Positions 33,765 through 41,647 of a stretch of DNA of 48,611 nt are shown here, one piece after another (the first letter of the stretch is position 1; every line of letters begins with the position of its first letter). Source of the DNA: Collinsella sp. (lineage in GTDB: Bacteria > Actinomycetota > Coriobacteriia > Coriobacteriales > Coriobacteriaceae). Under the pieces are notes generated by a model that was not told the origin of the DNA, did no database searches, and was given only the letters and a program-made list of their open reading frames with translations. Made by a program: the position numbers and the translations under genes. The stretch is from assembly GCA_019425045.1 (NCBI GenBank), contig JAHYYI010000011.1:1-48611 (forward strand). The letters are read 5' to 3'.

Positions 33765-35522
33765 CTACTCGGCATCCTCGACCTCATACGAATCTGCCTC
33801 GGCCGGATCATCGTTTGTCTCTGGCGCGGCCTCGCGCGCCTCGTCAAACGCGGCCTTCATGGTTTTGTTGCCCCATGTGAGCTTGCGAATGGTAAGCTCA
33901 TCAGCTTTGTTGTGGGCCAGGCGCAGGTTCTCGGTGCTGCGGCGCAGGTCGTCCTTGGTCTTCTCGAGCTGCTTGATGGCGGCATCGATTTCCTTGATCG
34001 CCGACTCGAATTGCTTACTCGCCAGGTTGTAGTTACGCGAGAAGCCATCCTTAAACTTTTCCATCTTGGCTTCGAAGTTCGTAACATCGATATTCTGCTG
34101 CTTGTACTCCGCCAACTCCTGCTTATAGCGAAGCGAACCCATGGCGGCGTTGCGCAGCAGTGTGATCATGGGAATGAAGAACTGCGGGCGGATCACGTAC
34201 ATCTTCTCGTAGCGATAGCTCACGTCCACGATCCCCGCGTTATAGAGCTCGCTCTCGGGCTCGAGCAGCGTGCAGAGCACCGCGTACTCACAGCCTTTCT
34301 GGCGACGATCGTGATCGAGCTTCTTAAAGAAGTCCTCGTTTTTATGCTTGGTCGCGGTCTCGTCGTTCTCGTTTTTCATCTCGAACATGATCGAAACGAT
34401 CTCGTTGCCGCTCGCATCGCACTCGCGGAAGATAAAGTCGCCCTTGGTGCCCTCGGACGCATCGTTATCTTTCTCGAAGTACGCGTTAGGAAACGCCGTC
34501 ATGCGCAGACGGTTAAACTCGGTCTCGCAGTGCTGCTCGAGCGACTCGCCCACCATCTTGGTGGACAGGCGGACTTTCATGTCCTTAAGGCGCTCGATCT
34601 CTTCATCCTTGTAGCGAATCAGCTCATCGTTCGCCCGTTTGGTCTGCGCAAGCTCGAGTTCGTGTGCCGCCTTGGCCTGCTCCTCGCGCGAATCGCGCAC
34701 CGCAAGCTCGCTCGTCAGTTTGGCACGCGCCTCGTCGCGCTCTCGCTCCGCCGCGGCAACCGCCTCCGACAGATTCATTTTTGCCCTCAGTTCCTGCTCG
34801 CGCAGCTGGGCGCGCAGCCCCTCGGCCTCCTGCTCAGACTGAGCCTTTGCGGCGGAAAACTTCTCCTGCACCTTAGCCTGATAGTCGGCAAGCGTGCGCT
34901 CGGCCTCGCTGCGAGCGGCATCGAGCTCGCGCTGTGACTCAGCCGCGGCAGCGGCAAGCGCCATCTCCTGGGCCTTGTCCGCTGCGGCAAGCTTGGCCTG
35001 CAGCTCGGCAATCTGGGCATCACGCACAGCCACATCGTTTTGGGCAGCGTTGCGCGCCGCTGACTCGGCAAGCTTTGCTTCGTCATCCTTGCGCTCTAGC
35101 TGCGCACGCAAGTTATCGACTTCGCGTTGGAGCTCAGCATTCTCCTTTTGAGCGTCGGCGCGGGCCTCGACCGCCGCGCGCTGGCTTGCGCTCTCGCGCT
35201 CCGCGGCAGCGCCCTCGAGCTTGGCGCGCAGCTCGGCAAGCTCGGCATCGCGCTTGGCGACCTCTTGTGCCAACTGTTGAGCTGCAGCGTTCTTTTGCTC
35301 GACAAGCTGAGCGTTACGCTGAGACTCCGCCTTTTGCAAAGCGGCCGTCGAACGCGAACGCTCAAGCTCCAGCGCCTGCTCGCCCTCGCGCTGGACTGCC
35401 TTCACACGCTCTGCCAGGTCGTGCGAGAACTCGGCATCGCGCACTTGCTTGACGATATCCGCATAGCCGGACGCATCGACCTTAAATACTTCGCCGCAAT
35501 GCGGGCACTTAATCTCGTTCAT
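33765..35522 (-). CDS. DUF2130 protein: zinc-ribbon, long coiled coil and nuclease-like domain
   Basis: A 585-residue protein. It opens with a zinc-knuckle-like CPHCGEVF (Cys6, Cys9). Residues ~25-330 are a highly charged coiled coil rich in A, E, K, R and Q. The C-terminal DUF2130 domain follows. That domain carries KGDFIFRECDASGNEIV and FEMKNENDE, that is D-x(n)-E-x-K, the pattern of a PD-(D/E)XK nuclease core (Asp about 361, Glu-Met-Lys about 379-381). A second helical stretch ends the protein. Start ATG 35522 has GAGGAG five bases upstream. The substrate and role of this family are unknown. Convergent with the Ski2-like helicase gene. Confidence 0.88.
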   Translation of the reverse strand: MNEIKCPHCGEVFKVDASGYADIVKQVRDAEFSHDLAERVKAVQREGEQALELERSRSTAALQKAESQRNAQLVEQKNAAAQQLAQEVAKRDAELAELRAKLEGAAAERESASQRAAVEARADAQKENAELQREVDNLRAQLERKDDEAKLAESAARNAAQNDVAVRDAQIAELQAKLAAADKAQEMALAAAAAESQRELDAARSEAERTLADYQAKVQEKFSAAKAQSEQEAEGLRAQLREQELRAKMNLSEAVAAAERERDEARAKLTSELAVRDSREEQAKAAHELELAQTKRANDELIRYKDEEIERLKDMKVRLSTKMVGESLEQHCETEFNRLRMTAFPNAYFEKDNDASEGTKGDFIFRECDASGNEIVSIMFEMKNENDETATKHKNEDFFKKLDHDRRQKGCEYAVLCTLLEPESELYNAGIVDVSYRYEKMYVIRPQFFIPMITLLRNAAMGSLRYKQELAEYKQQNIDVTNFEAKMEKFKDGFSRNYNLASKQFESAIKEIDAAIKQLEKTKDDLRRSTENLRLAHNKADELTIRKLTWGNKTMKAAFDEAREAAPETNDDPAEADSYEVEDAE

Positions 35523-35580
35523 GGCAGCTCCTCGATGGACGCAAACTTCAACCGCATACACTCTACCGCGCCGCACGGAC

Positions 35581-35616
35581 AAAAAAAGGCGCCGCCGCCA
35601 TAATGGCAACGGCGCC
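35581..35616 (-). terminator. Terminator after the chbG-like gene
   Basis: Stem GGCGCCG / CGGCGCC (35588-35594 with 35610-35616) followed, on the minus strand, by seven T residues (A run 35581-35587). Confidence 0.75.
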
Positions 35617-35620
35617 AGAA

Positions 35621-35653
35621 CCACCACAAAGGTGACTGTCCCCTTTGTGGTGG
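35621..35653. repeat. Palindromic hairpin CCACCACAAAGG
   Basis: Perfect 12-bp inverted repeat CCACCACAAAGG / CCTTTGTGGTGG with loop TGACTGTCC. It sits between the chbG stop and its terminator, has no T run, and looks like a dispersed REP-like palindrome. Confidence 0.6.
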
Positions 35654-35662
35654 CTTGGATCC

Positions 35663-36427
35663 TTACAGGTCGCGGTAGTCGATCAGGCGAAGATTGGGTT
35701 GAGACTCAAGCCAAGCGCAAAGCTCGGGGTCGATGAGTGCATCAACTTCCTTGGCACGATCGGTCGTAAGCGAGCTGCTCTCGAGGATAAAACGATCGAG
35801 ATAGCCCGGATGGCACACAAAGACGACCGTCTCGCCGTCCTCCATCTCTCGAACCGCCTGCATAATCGAGTCCTTGGGTTCGTAGCCCGGCTCCATCGAG
35901 TGCATCACCATCCGCAGGTCGGTATCTCCGCAATGCACCACCGCCGTGGGGTCGAAGCTCGCCTTTTGCTCCTTAAGGCCCAGCTCTTGGGCAACCGTCG
36001 AGATCGCGCGGTTAAGGTTTTTGCTCATGACGGCATGGGCCTCAAAATAATCGGGTTCGCGGCCCACGATCTCGACAAAGCGGTCATGCTGCGCGCGAAT
36101 CTCGATGCAGGCCTCGTCGAAGTCTATCAACTCCTCGCCGCGCTTAAAGTGCTCGCGGAAGGTACGGCTGCTATGGAACTCACCGTTCTCGTTGAGCATG
36201 CTCGGAATGAGCGCCGGGTCGGCACACGGCTTGCCCAGGCATACGTTGGTATGCTGGCCCACCGCAATGCCGGCATCCGCCACGAGCGACCAGCCGCGCT
36301 CAGCTTCGGGCATATTGGGCATCAGGCCCGCCGAGCGCACCAGGCCCTCATTGATACTGCGGGCAATCCCCAAGTCAACGGCATACGAATAACCAATATC
36401 ATCGGCACGAATGAGCAATTGCTTCAT
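35663..36427 (-). CDS. chbG: ChbG/YdjC-type carbohydrate deacetylase
   Basis: A 254-residue enzyme of the YdjC/ChbG family, which removes acetyl groups from N-acetylated di- and oligosaccharides such as diacetylchitobiose. Metal-site motifs are visible: LIRADDIGYS (paired Asp), VGQHTNVCLG (His), and FEAHAVMSKNL (His). VFVCHPGYLD comes near the C-terminus. ATG 36427, after GGGGGT, is preferred to the ATG four codons earlier. It lies 77 bases downstream of the PTS gene on the same strand, with a hairpin between. The pairing suggests that the PTS imports an acetylated sugar phosphate that this enzyme then deacetylates. Confidence 0.88.
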   Translation of the reverse strand: MKQLLIRADDIGYSYAVDLGIARSINEGLVRSAGLMPNMPEAERGWSLVADAGIAVGQHTNVCLGKPCADPALIPSMLNENGEFHSSRTFREHFKRGEELIDFDEACIEIRAQHDRFVEIVGREPDYFEAHAVMSKNLNRAISTVAQELGLKEQKASFDPTAVVHCGDTDLRMVMHSMEPGYEPKDSIMQAVREMEDGETVVFVCHPGYLDRFILESSSLTTDRAKEVDALIDPELCAWLESQPNLRLIDYRDL

Positions 36428-36448
36428 ATTGACCCCCATCTATGGAAA

Positions 36449-36477
36449 GGGGCACTTGAAGTGCAACCAAGTGCCCC
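36449..36477 (-). terminator. Hairpin between PTS and chbG genes
   Basis: Perfect 10-bp stem GGGGCACTTG / CAAGTGCCCC with a 9-base loop. On the minus strand it is followed by TTTCC. Probably a weak terminator or mRNA-processing stem that sets the PTS to deacetylase ratio. Confidence 0.55.
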
Positions 36478-36504
36478 AGGCAATTATCTTACCGAACAGA
36501 CGCT

Positions 36505-37953
36505 TTAGGCCTTGGCGGCGGCAGCGTCCTCATCGAGCTGCTCTTTGGTGAAACCAAAGAGATAAGCGATGGCGGCGGCGGAAACAAACGCGGCACCCGA
36601 TGCAATGCACCCCCATACGAGATTGGCAGTTCCGCCGGCAACATATCCGGTGATACCCAGAATATTCGTCGCGCCCAAAACATACGTCGTCACATTGGTA
36701 AGAGCCGCGATCAGGCCGCCGATAGCGCCGCCCGCGACCATGGCACCCAGGCAGCGAGTATACTTAAAGCCGCAGCCATACAGCGCGGGCTCCGTCACGC
36801 CACCGACAATGCCGGAGAGCGAGAAACCAAGCATAGCGCCCTTTTCGTCGACCTCCTTAAGGCGCAGGAAGGCACCGAAGGCCATGCCCCACGTGGCGAA
36901 CTGAGCGATAGCACCCGCGACCATAACGCAGGAGTCAGACCCTGAGGTGAGCACCTGCACAATGCCGAGGGCAATCAGAACCTGGTGCATACCGGTCATA
37001 ACCAGGAACTCCCAAAGCGCGGCAATGGCGACGAGGGAGAGGATCGTGACGATGCCGCCAGCGTTTCCGAGGCCGAACATAAAGTTGCCGACCAGGTCGC
37101 CCAGAATGGAACCAATCGGAGCTAGGGCGCACAGGGAAACGGGGGTCATCACAGCCATGGTGCACACGGGCACAAACACCGTGGAGAGCATGTCGGGGAT
37201 GATCTTCTTCATGAACTTCTCGACGACCATCAGCACCGGCATAGACAGCAGCATGGGGAGCACGGTCGCAGAATAGTTGTTCAGCTGAGCCGGGAGCACG
37301 CCGTAAACCATCGTGGTCGTAGCACCAGAATCCGCAGCGGCGTTGACCAACGTCATGAACTCGGGGGCAATGAGCACGCCGCCGAGCATCATGCCGAGCG
37401 GCTGGCTGCAGCCGAGCTGCTTTGCGGCAGCCCAACCCAGATAGACAGGGAGGAAATAATAGCCGGCGTTGTAAATCCAGTTGTAGAAGAAGTTGTAGAT
37501 GTCAGAATCTGCAGACCAGATACCGAGCATGCCGTCGCCGCAAAGTACGGCAAGTGTGCGGAACATGGCGGCGCCCATGATAATGGGGATCGTCATGCAC
37601 ATTGTCTTGGACAGGTAGTTAAGGGCCTTCTTGCCCGCAGTCTTGACCGTCAGTGGCTCCTTGGTGCCGTCATCGAGGTTCTCGTCAATGGAGCCTTCGC
37701 CCTTGACGCCCAGCGCAATGGCGGCGTCATAGACCTTCGGCACGTTCTGGCCAATGATGACCTGATACTGGCCGCCAGACCACTGTGCGCCCAACACACC
37801 CTTGATCTTCTTAACTTCATTATCATTGGGAATGGACTGATCTTTGAGGTTCAGACGCAAGCGGGTCATGCAGTGCGTCGCGTTCGTCACATTGGAGGCG
37901 CCGCCGACGGCAGCGAGCACGTCCTCGGCAATCTTCTTGTTATCGACAGTCAT
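36505..37953 (-). CDS. PTS sugar transporter EIIBC
   Basis: A 482-residue phosphotransferase permease of the glucose/beta-glucoside/sucrose superfamily. The EIIB domain comes first (residues 1-85), with the phosphorylated cysteine in NATHCMTRLRL (Cys28). The EIIC membrane domain follows with about ten helices, including GGVLIAPEFMTLVN, GIVGGVTEPALYGCGFKYTR and ALWEFLVMTGMHQVLIALG. There is no EIIA domain, so EIIA must come from another locus. ATG 37953 is chosen because AAGGGA lies six bases upstream. The gene is preceded by an antitermination leader and a BglG-type regulator and followed by a ChbG-like deacetylase; the sugar is probably an amino or acetylated disaccharide. Confidence 0.92.
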   Translation of the reverse strand: MTVDNKKIAEDVLAAVGGASNVTNATHCMTRLRLNLKDQSIPNDNEVKKIKGVLGAQWSGGQYQVIIGQNVPKVYDAAIALGVKGEGSIDENLDDGTKEPLTVKTAGKKALNYLSKTMCMTIPIIMGAAMFRTLAVLCGDGMLGIWSADSDIYNFFYNWIYNAGYYFLPVYLGWAAAKQLGCSQPLGMMLGGVLIAPEFMTLVNAAADSGATTTMVYGVLPAQLNNYSATVLPMLLSMPVLMVVEKFMKKIIPDMLSTVFVPVCTMAVMTPVSLCALAPIGSILGDLVGNFMFGLGNAGGIVTILSLVAIAALWEFLVMTGMHQVLIALGIVQVLTSGSDSCVMVAGAIAQFATWGMAFGAFLRLKEVDEKGAMLGFSLSGIVGGVTEPALYGCGFKYTRCLGAMVAGGAIGGLIAALTNVTTYVLGATNILGITGYVAGGTANLVWGCIASGAAFVSAAAIAYLFGFTKEQLDEDAAAAKA

Positions 37954-38091
37954 GTCGAATCCCTTCTCTTCCAACTAAAGGCCGTGGGACTTCACGGCAC
38001 CAAGACGCACGATTCCGCTCGCGCCTGCGCAGCGCGCGATACCAGTTGGCAAGAGATTGATTTGCATGTGATTCCCGGGTGGATCGACATG

Positions 38092-38180
38092 AAAAAAGCC
38101 CCGCGCACAACCGACAGAGACCCAATTATGGTCTCGGCAGAATCGGTAGTGCCTCTCGGAGCTGCGCCGTGAGTAACACC
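38092..38180 (-). promoter_or_regulatory. BglG/LicT-type antiterminator (RAT-like) overlapping a terminator
   Basis: On the minus strand, between the regulator and the PTS gene, is GGTGTTACT (38172-38180) followed by AGGCACTACC (38145-38154). These resemble the two halves of RAT sites (..TGTTACT.. and AGGCAAAACC). The right half is the 5' strand of a terminator: GCAC-T-ACCGA, a GAGACC/GGTCTC core, TCGGT-T-GTGC, then GCGGGGC and six T (38092-38097). RAT spacing is longer than usual. Antiterminator bound to RAT would prevent the terminator from forming. Confidence 0.6.
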
Positions 38181-38293
38181 CAACACACGGCGAGTATATG
38201 CGGCAGATGCGTTCGTTGCGGCTCAGATTTCCGACGAACGGTAGCAAACGACCCGCGAACGGTCGCCATGACGGAAAGGAAATACCAGAGAGC

Positions 38294-39130
38294 CTATTTA
38301 TCCGAGTGGACAGAAGCCACGCGATTCACATGCATGATCAGATAGACGAGCTCCTCTTGGGCCAATGGCTCGCCAAAGGTCTCTTGAATCAGATCGTCGA
38401 CACGGTGAGCGCAACGCGATGCCGCCGGATACTGCTCCACGAGCACGTCGTAAAGACCGGAGTTCTCGGTATCGATCGGCTCTTTCTTTGCCACGCGGTC
38501 GAGCAGATAGCGCACATGAGTGGCAAAGCGGGCAAAGGCGAACGACGAGCGATCGACCGTCACACCCAACTCTTCTTGAATAATCGCGACCGTCATATCG
38601 AGCAGTCGCTCCTCGTGCTGCTCGGCAAGCACGCGCCGCTCGCTCGGCTTAACCGATGCGTTGACAATCGACATGGCAATGCCCGCGGCCTCGCTTCGGG
38701 GCATGCGCACATGAAAGCTCTTCTGGATGCCGCGAACAGCCAGCTCGCCCAAGCGGTATTCGATGGGATGCAGCTGCTCCAGATCGCGCTCAAGCGGCAA
38801 CGACACCACCATGTGTTCGCGGGCGCGCTTAATGGCAAACTGAATATGGTCTGCCAATGTAATGGGAAGGTTAGGACTCAATTCGTACGAAAGCTGTCCG
38901 GTCGCGATATCGGCCAGCTGAGCAGAAAACTCCAGCACCTCGGGGTCGACCTCATCGATAAACGCCAGGTACTTTGAATCGATGCCGTAAAAGGTACGCG
39001 TGATGACATCCAGGTCGACCTCATGCGGCATATCGCCAAAGCCGATACCGCGGCCCAGCGCGATAAGCTGACGCCCCGCGCCATCTTCGCAGATGGCAGC
39101 GTTGTGGTTAATGCGCTGGATAGCCCTCAT
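38294..39130 (-). CDS. BglG/LicT family transcription antiterminator
   Basis: A 278-residue PTS-controlled RNA-binding regulator. The N-terminal RNA-binding (CAT) domain is MRAIQRINHNAAICEDGAGR and IALGRGIGFG (residues 1-60). Two PRD domains follow with the expected regulatory histidines: LADHIQFA and LHPIEYRLGE in PRD1, ARFATHVRYL and YLIMHVNRV in PRD2. ATG 39130 is the start, with TAGGAG about ten bases before it; the frame is open slightly further up without likeness. It sits directly upstream of the PTS/chbG genes and the RAT-like leader, so it is their likely regulator: active when the PTS sugar is present. Confidence 0.92.
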   Translation of the reverse strand: MRAIQRINHNAAICEDGAGRQLIALGRGIGFGDMPHEVDLDVITRTFYGIDSKYLAFIDEVDPEVLEFSAQLADIATGQLSYELSPNLPITLADHIQFAIKRAREHMVVSLPLERDLEQLHPIEYRLGELAVRGIQKSFHVRMPRSEAAGIAMSIVNASVKPSERRVLAEQHEERLLDMTVAIIQEELGVTVDRSSFAFARFATHVRYLLDRVAKKEPIDTENSGLYDVLVEQYPAASRCAHRVDDLIQETFGEPLAQEELVYLIMHVNRVASVHSDK

Positions 39131-39147
39131 GGAATCATCGCTCCTAC

Positions 39148-39183
39148 TAAAACGCGCCGTGCAGACCATCCGCGCGGCGCGTT
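39148..39183 (-). terminator. Terminator after the phosphoesterase gene
   Basis: Perfect 9-bp stem AACGCGCCG / CGGCGCGTT, followed on the minus strand by TTTTAG. It lies between the phosphoesterase stop and the antiterminator start. Confidence 0.75.
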
Positions 39184-39203
39184 CATTCTACCTGCACTTA
39201 CAG

Positions 39204-39749
39204 CTAGAGTCCAAAGAAGCCCAGGATCTGGTCGCGGCTAACGGGCTTGTAGTTGTTGGCATCGAGGCCAACGTCGTAGCGAAGGACTGGGCGCTCGCGA
39301 TCGCGATTGCGCGCGTTGGTGCGGTCTCCCCTGCTGTGAATGTGCCCGTGCAGCATGATGGCGCCGCGCGCCTTGCCATTCCAGCTGAGCATGGGGTAAT
39401 GGCTCATTACCAGGCGATGGCCCTTAGCGTAACCGGGGGCGACCTCCAGATAATCGCGCACCTCATCCCAAATGTGCGGCGCGTCTGGATCTTCCCAGTC
39501 GTCGTCATGGTTACCGCGGATGAGCGTTACGTTCTGACATTCGATGCGCTCGCGCAGGCGCACCGCCTCCACCAGGGGCAAACGATAGGTAAAGTCTCCC
39601 AAGATATAGAGGCGGTCGTCCACAGCCACGCACTCATTGATGGCATCGATGACCTTGCGGTTCATCTCCTCGACCGAATCAAACGGTCGATCCATGTCGT
39701 GCAAGATATTCGTATCGCCCAGGTGCAGGTCGGCGGTAAACCACATCAT
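39204..39749 (-). CDS. Metallophosphoesterase
   Basis: A 181-residue calcineurin-like phosphoesterase. All metal-binding motifs are present in order: FTADLHLGDTN (D-x-H), YILGDFTYR (GD), IRGNHDDDW (GNHD), MSHYPML (H) and MLHGHIHSRG (GH-x-H). The start is ATG 39749 (MMWFTADLHLG), with GAGGA eight bases before; an in-frame ATG five codons earlier has no ribosome site. Small single-domain members act on phosphodiesters or nucleotides, but the substrate here is unknown. Sits upstream of the antiterminator gene with a terminator between. Confidence 0.9.
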   Translation of the reverse strand: MMWFTADLHLGDTNILHDMDRPFDSVEEMNRKVIDAINECVAVDDRLYILGDFTYRLPLVEAVRLRERIECQNVTLIRGNHDDDWEDPDAPHIWDEVRDYLEVAPGYAKGHRLVMSHYPMLSWNGKARGAIMLHGHIHSRGDRTNARNRDRERPVLRYDVGLDANNYKPVSRDQILGFFGL

Positions 39750-39815
39750 CGTCTCTGTCCTCATTTCGCAACGCGTATAAGACCTGTTTAGTATACAGAC
39801 GCGGCGATGAGACAG

Positions 39816-40007
39816 TCACCCAAAGAGCCCGCCGAACAGACCTCGGCGACGCTTGTCCTTTTTATTCGAACCTTTACCCCGGGCGTTCTTATCCTTTTGC
39901 TTCTTACGGTCCTGCTCCAACTCATCGTCATCGAGTAGCATATCCCACTCAAACGGATCGTCTGTCAGATCGAACAGGTCATCGTCATCAAACACGTGCG
40001 CCTCCAT
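39816..40007 (-). CDS. Small charged protein of unknown function (63 aa)
   Basis: Strongly two-sided composition: the first ~34 residues are acidic (FDDDDLFDLTDDPFEWDMLL, DDDELEQD) and the last ~29 are basic (RKKQKDKNARGKGSNKKDKR), ending RGLFGGLFG. There is no signal peptide or membrane helix. The start lacks a strong ribosome site; the ORF is accepted because the charge pattern is unlikely to arise by chance and it fills a gene-sized gap. It might bind nucleic acid or a partner protein, but no family was recognised. Confidence 0.55.
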   Translation of the reverse strand: MEAHVFDDDDLFDLTDDPFEWDMLLDDDELEQDRKKQKDKNARGKGSNKKDKRRRGLFGGLFG

Positions 40008-40129
40008 TACCGATTAGCGAGCATCCACAACGTAGTTGAGAAGTCTACGGGCCCGTGCGGACACAAATTCATCCTGTCTGCGTCTTTCAATCGTTTGCCG
40101 CAACGCTTGCGCAACGGAACGCTTGCAGA

Positions 40130-40240
40130 TAAGATAGGAACACGGATGGCACCCGTGGCAGCGGGTCTTGCCAACTCCGATACACGTTTTCATCGTGAGA
40201 AGTGGCCGTCTTCGCTTACGCGGGGGCGGCCACTTTGTTT
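40130..40240 (+). ncRNA. Possible small RNA with terminator
   Basis: The 252-base gap between the small charged protein and the aldehyde dehydrogenase gene holds no ORF, but it ends on the plus strand in a clear terminator: AAGTGGCCG / CGGCCACTT (40200-40208, 40227-40235) then TGTTT. Before it are two more hairpins, TGGC-ACCCG / CGGGT-CTTGCCA and CACG / CGTG. A weak promoter (TTGCGC, 17 bases, TAAGAT) would start near 40138. No upstream plus-strand gene needs this terminator. Not tRNA, tmRNA or SRP RNA by eye. Confidence 0.35.
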
Positions 40241-40259
40241 ATCCCTATGTCATCTGATT

Positions 40260-41639
40260 CTAATGCACAAACATGCGCACGAACTTGTGCTTCCAGCTTG
40301 CGTAAGGAGCGTAGCGGAATGGCACGTCCAGCCACGTTGCCTTGTTCACGATGCTCTTCTTGTGGCTAAACGTTTCGAAGCTCTCGCGTCCATGGTACTG
40401 CCCCATACCGCTCGCTCCCATGCCGCCAAAGCCCATATGGCTCGTAGCCAGGTGCATGATGGTGTCATTAACGCAGCCGCCGCCAAAGGGTACGTAGCGC
40501 ACAAAGCGCTGCTGAACCGCGCGATCCTGACTAAAGACATACAGGGCCAGCGGCGTCGGGTGATTCGTGATGAACGCCTCGGCCTCATCCAAGCTCTCAA
40601 ACGTCAGCACCGGCAAGATTGGGCCGAAAATCTCCTCCTGCATTACGGCGTCCTCAGGCGCCACGCCGTCCAAAATCGTCGGCTCAATCTTGAGCGACGA
40701 CTCGCGCGCGGTACCTCCCAGCACAACCTTGTCGGGGTCGATCAGCCCGCGCACGCGCGCGAAATGCTTAGCGTTGACAATATGACCGTAATTCTCATTG
40801 TCGAGCGGATGCTCGCCAAACATGCGGCGGGCCTCCTCCTTGATGAGGTCCAGCAGCTCGTCGTGCACGCGCGCATCGACCAGCAGGTAGTCGGGCGCCA
40901 CGCAGGTCTGCCCCACGTTGAGCCATTTACCAAAGGCGATACGCCGTGCCGCGACCTTCAAGTTTGCCGTCGCATCCACGATGCAGGGACTCTTTCCGCC
41001 CAGTTCAAGCGTCACAGGCGTAAGGTTTTTACTTGCGCGCTCCATGACGAGCTTGCCGACCGGAACGCTACCGGTAAAGAAGATCTTGTCCCAGCACTCA
41101 TCGAGCAGCGCTTCGTTCTCGGCGCGCCCGCCCTCGACAACTGCCACCAGGCGCGAATCAAACGCTTCTTCGCAGATTTGCTTGAGCACTGCGCTCGATG
41201 CCGGAGCATAGGCACTCGGCTTGATGACCACGGTGTTGCCCGCGGCAAGAGCGCCAGCGAGCGGCTCGAGCGTCAGCAAAAACGGGTAGTTCCACGGAGC
41301 CATGATGAGTGTGACGCCATAGGGCACGGACTGCGTCTTGCACACACTAATAGCATTGGCGAGGTCGCACGGGCGCAAGTGGGCACGGCTCCATCGGGCC
41401 ACATGCGCAATCTGATGTCGAATCTCGGAAAGCGAGGTGCCGATCTCGCACATATACGCCTCGTCATGTGACTTACCCAAATCGGTCTTGAGCGCATGGG
41501 CAATATCGGCCTCGTGGGCCCGCACCGCATCGCGTAAACTCACGAGCGCACGACGTCGAGCATCGACATCAAACGTGGCGTGCGTCTTAAAGTAGGCGCG
41601 CTGATCGCCGACGATGCGCGCAATTTCCTCGGTGTTCAT
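40260..41639 (-). CDS. Aldehyde dehydrogenase, class 3-like
   Basis: A 459-residue NAD(P)-dependent aldehyde dehydrogenase. The length and the short N-terminus match class 3/fatty-aldehyde-type enzymes. Motifs include MAPWNYPFLLTLEPLAGALA, the catalytic Glu212 in LELGGKSP, the catalytic Cys246 in NVGQTCVAPDYLL, and FVRYVPFGGGCVNDTIMHLA near the end. It starts eight bases after the stop of the iron-type alcohol dehydrogenase gene, so both are on one mRNA. Together they can interconvert an alcohol, its aldehyde and the acid. Substrate not determined. Confidence 0.93.
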   Translation of the reverse strand: MNTEEIARIVGDQRAYFKTHATFDVDARRRALVSLRDAVRAHEADIAHALKTDLGKSHDEAYMCEIGTSLSEIRHQIAHVARWSRAHLRPCDLANAISVCKTQSVPYGVTLIMAPWNYPFLLTLEPLAGALAAGNTVVIKPSAYAPASSAVLKQICEEAFDSRLVAVVEGGRAENEALLDECWDKIFFTGSVPVGKLVMERASKNLTPVTLELGGKSPCIVDATANLKVAARRIAFGKWLNVGQTCVAPDYLLVDARVHDELLDLIKEEARRMFGEHPLDNENYGHIVNAKHFARVRGLIDPDKVVLGGTARESSLKIEPTILDGVAPEDAVMQEEIFGPILPVLTFESLDEAEAFITNHPTPLALYVFSQDRAVQQRFVRYVPFGGGCVNDTIMHLATSHMGFGGMGASGMGQYHGRESFETFSHKKSIVNKATWLDVPFRYAPYASWKHKFVRMFVH

Positions 41640-41647
41640 GGGCCCTC

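Noticed and set aside
40008..40259. tRNA, tmRNA or SRP RNA in the gap before the aldehyde dehydrogenase gene
   Set aside because: No cloverleaf, no CCA end, no SRP tetraloop region or tmRNA tag frame could be found.
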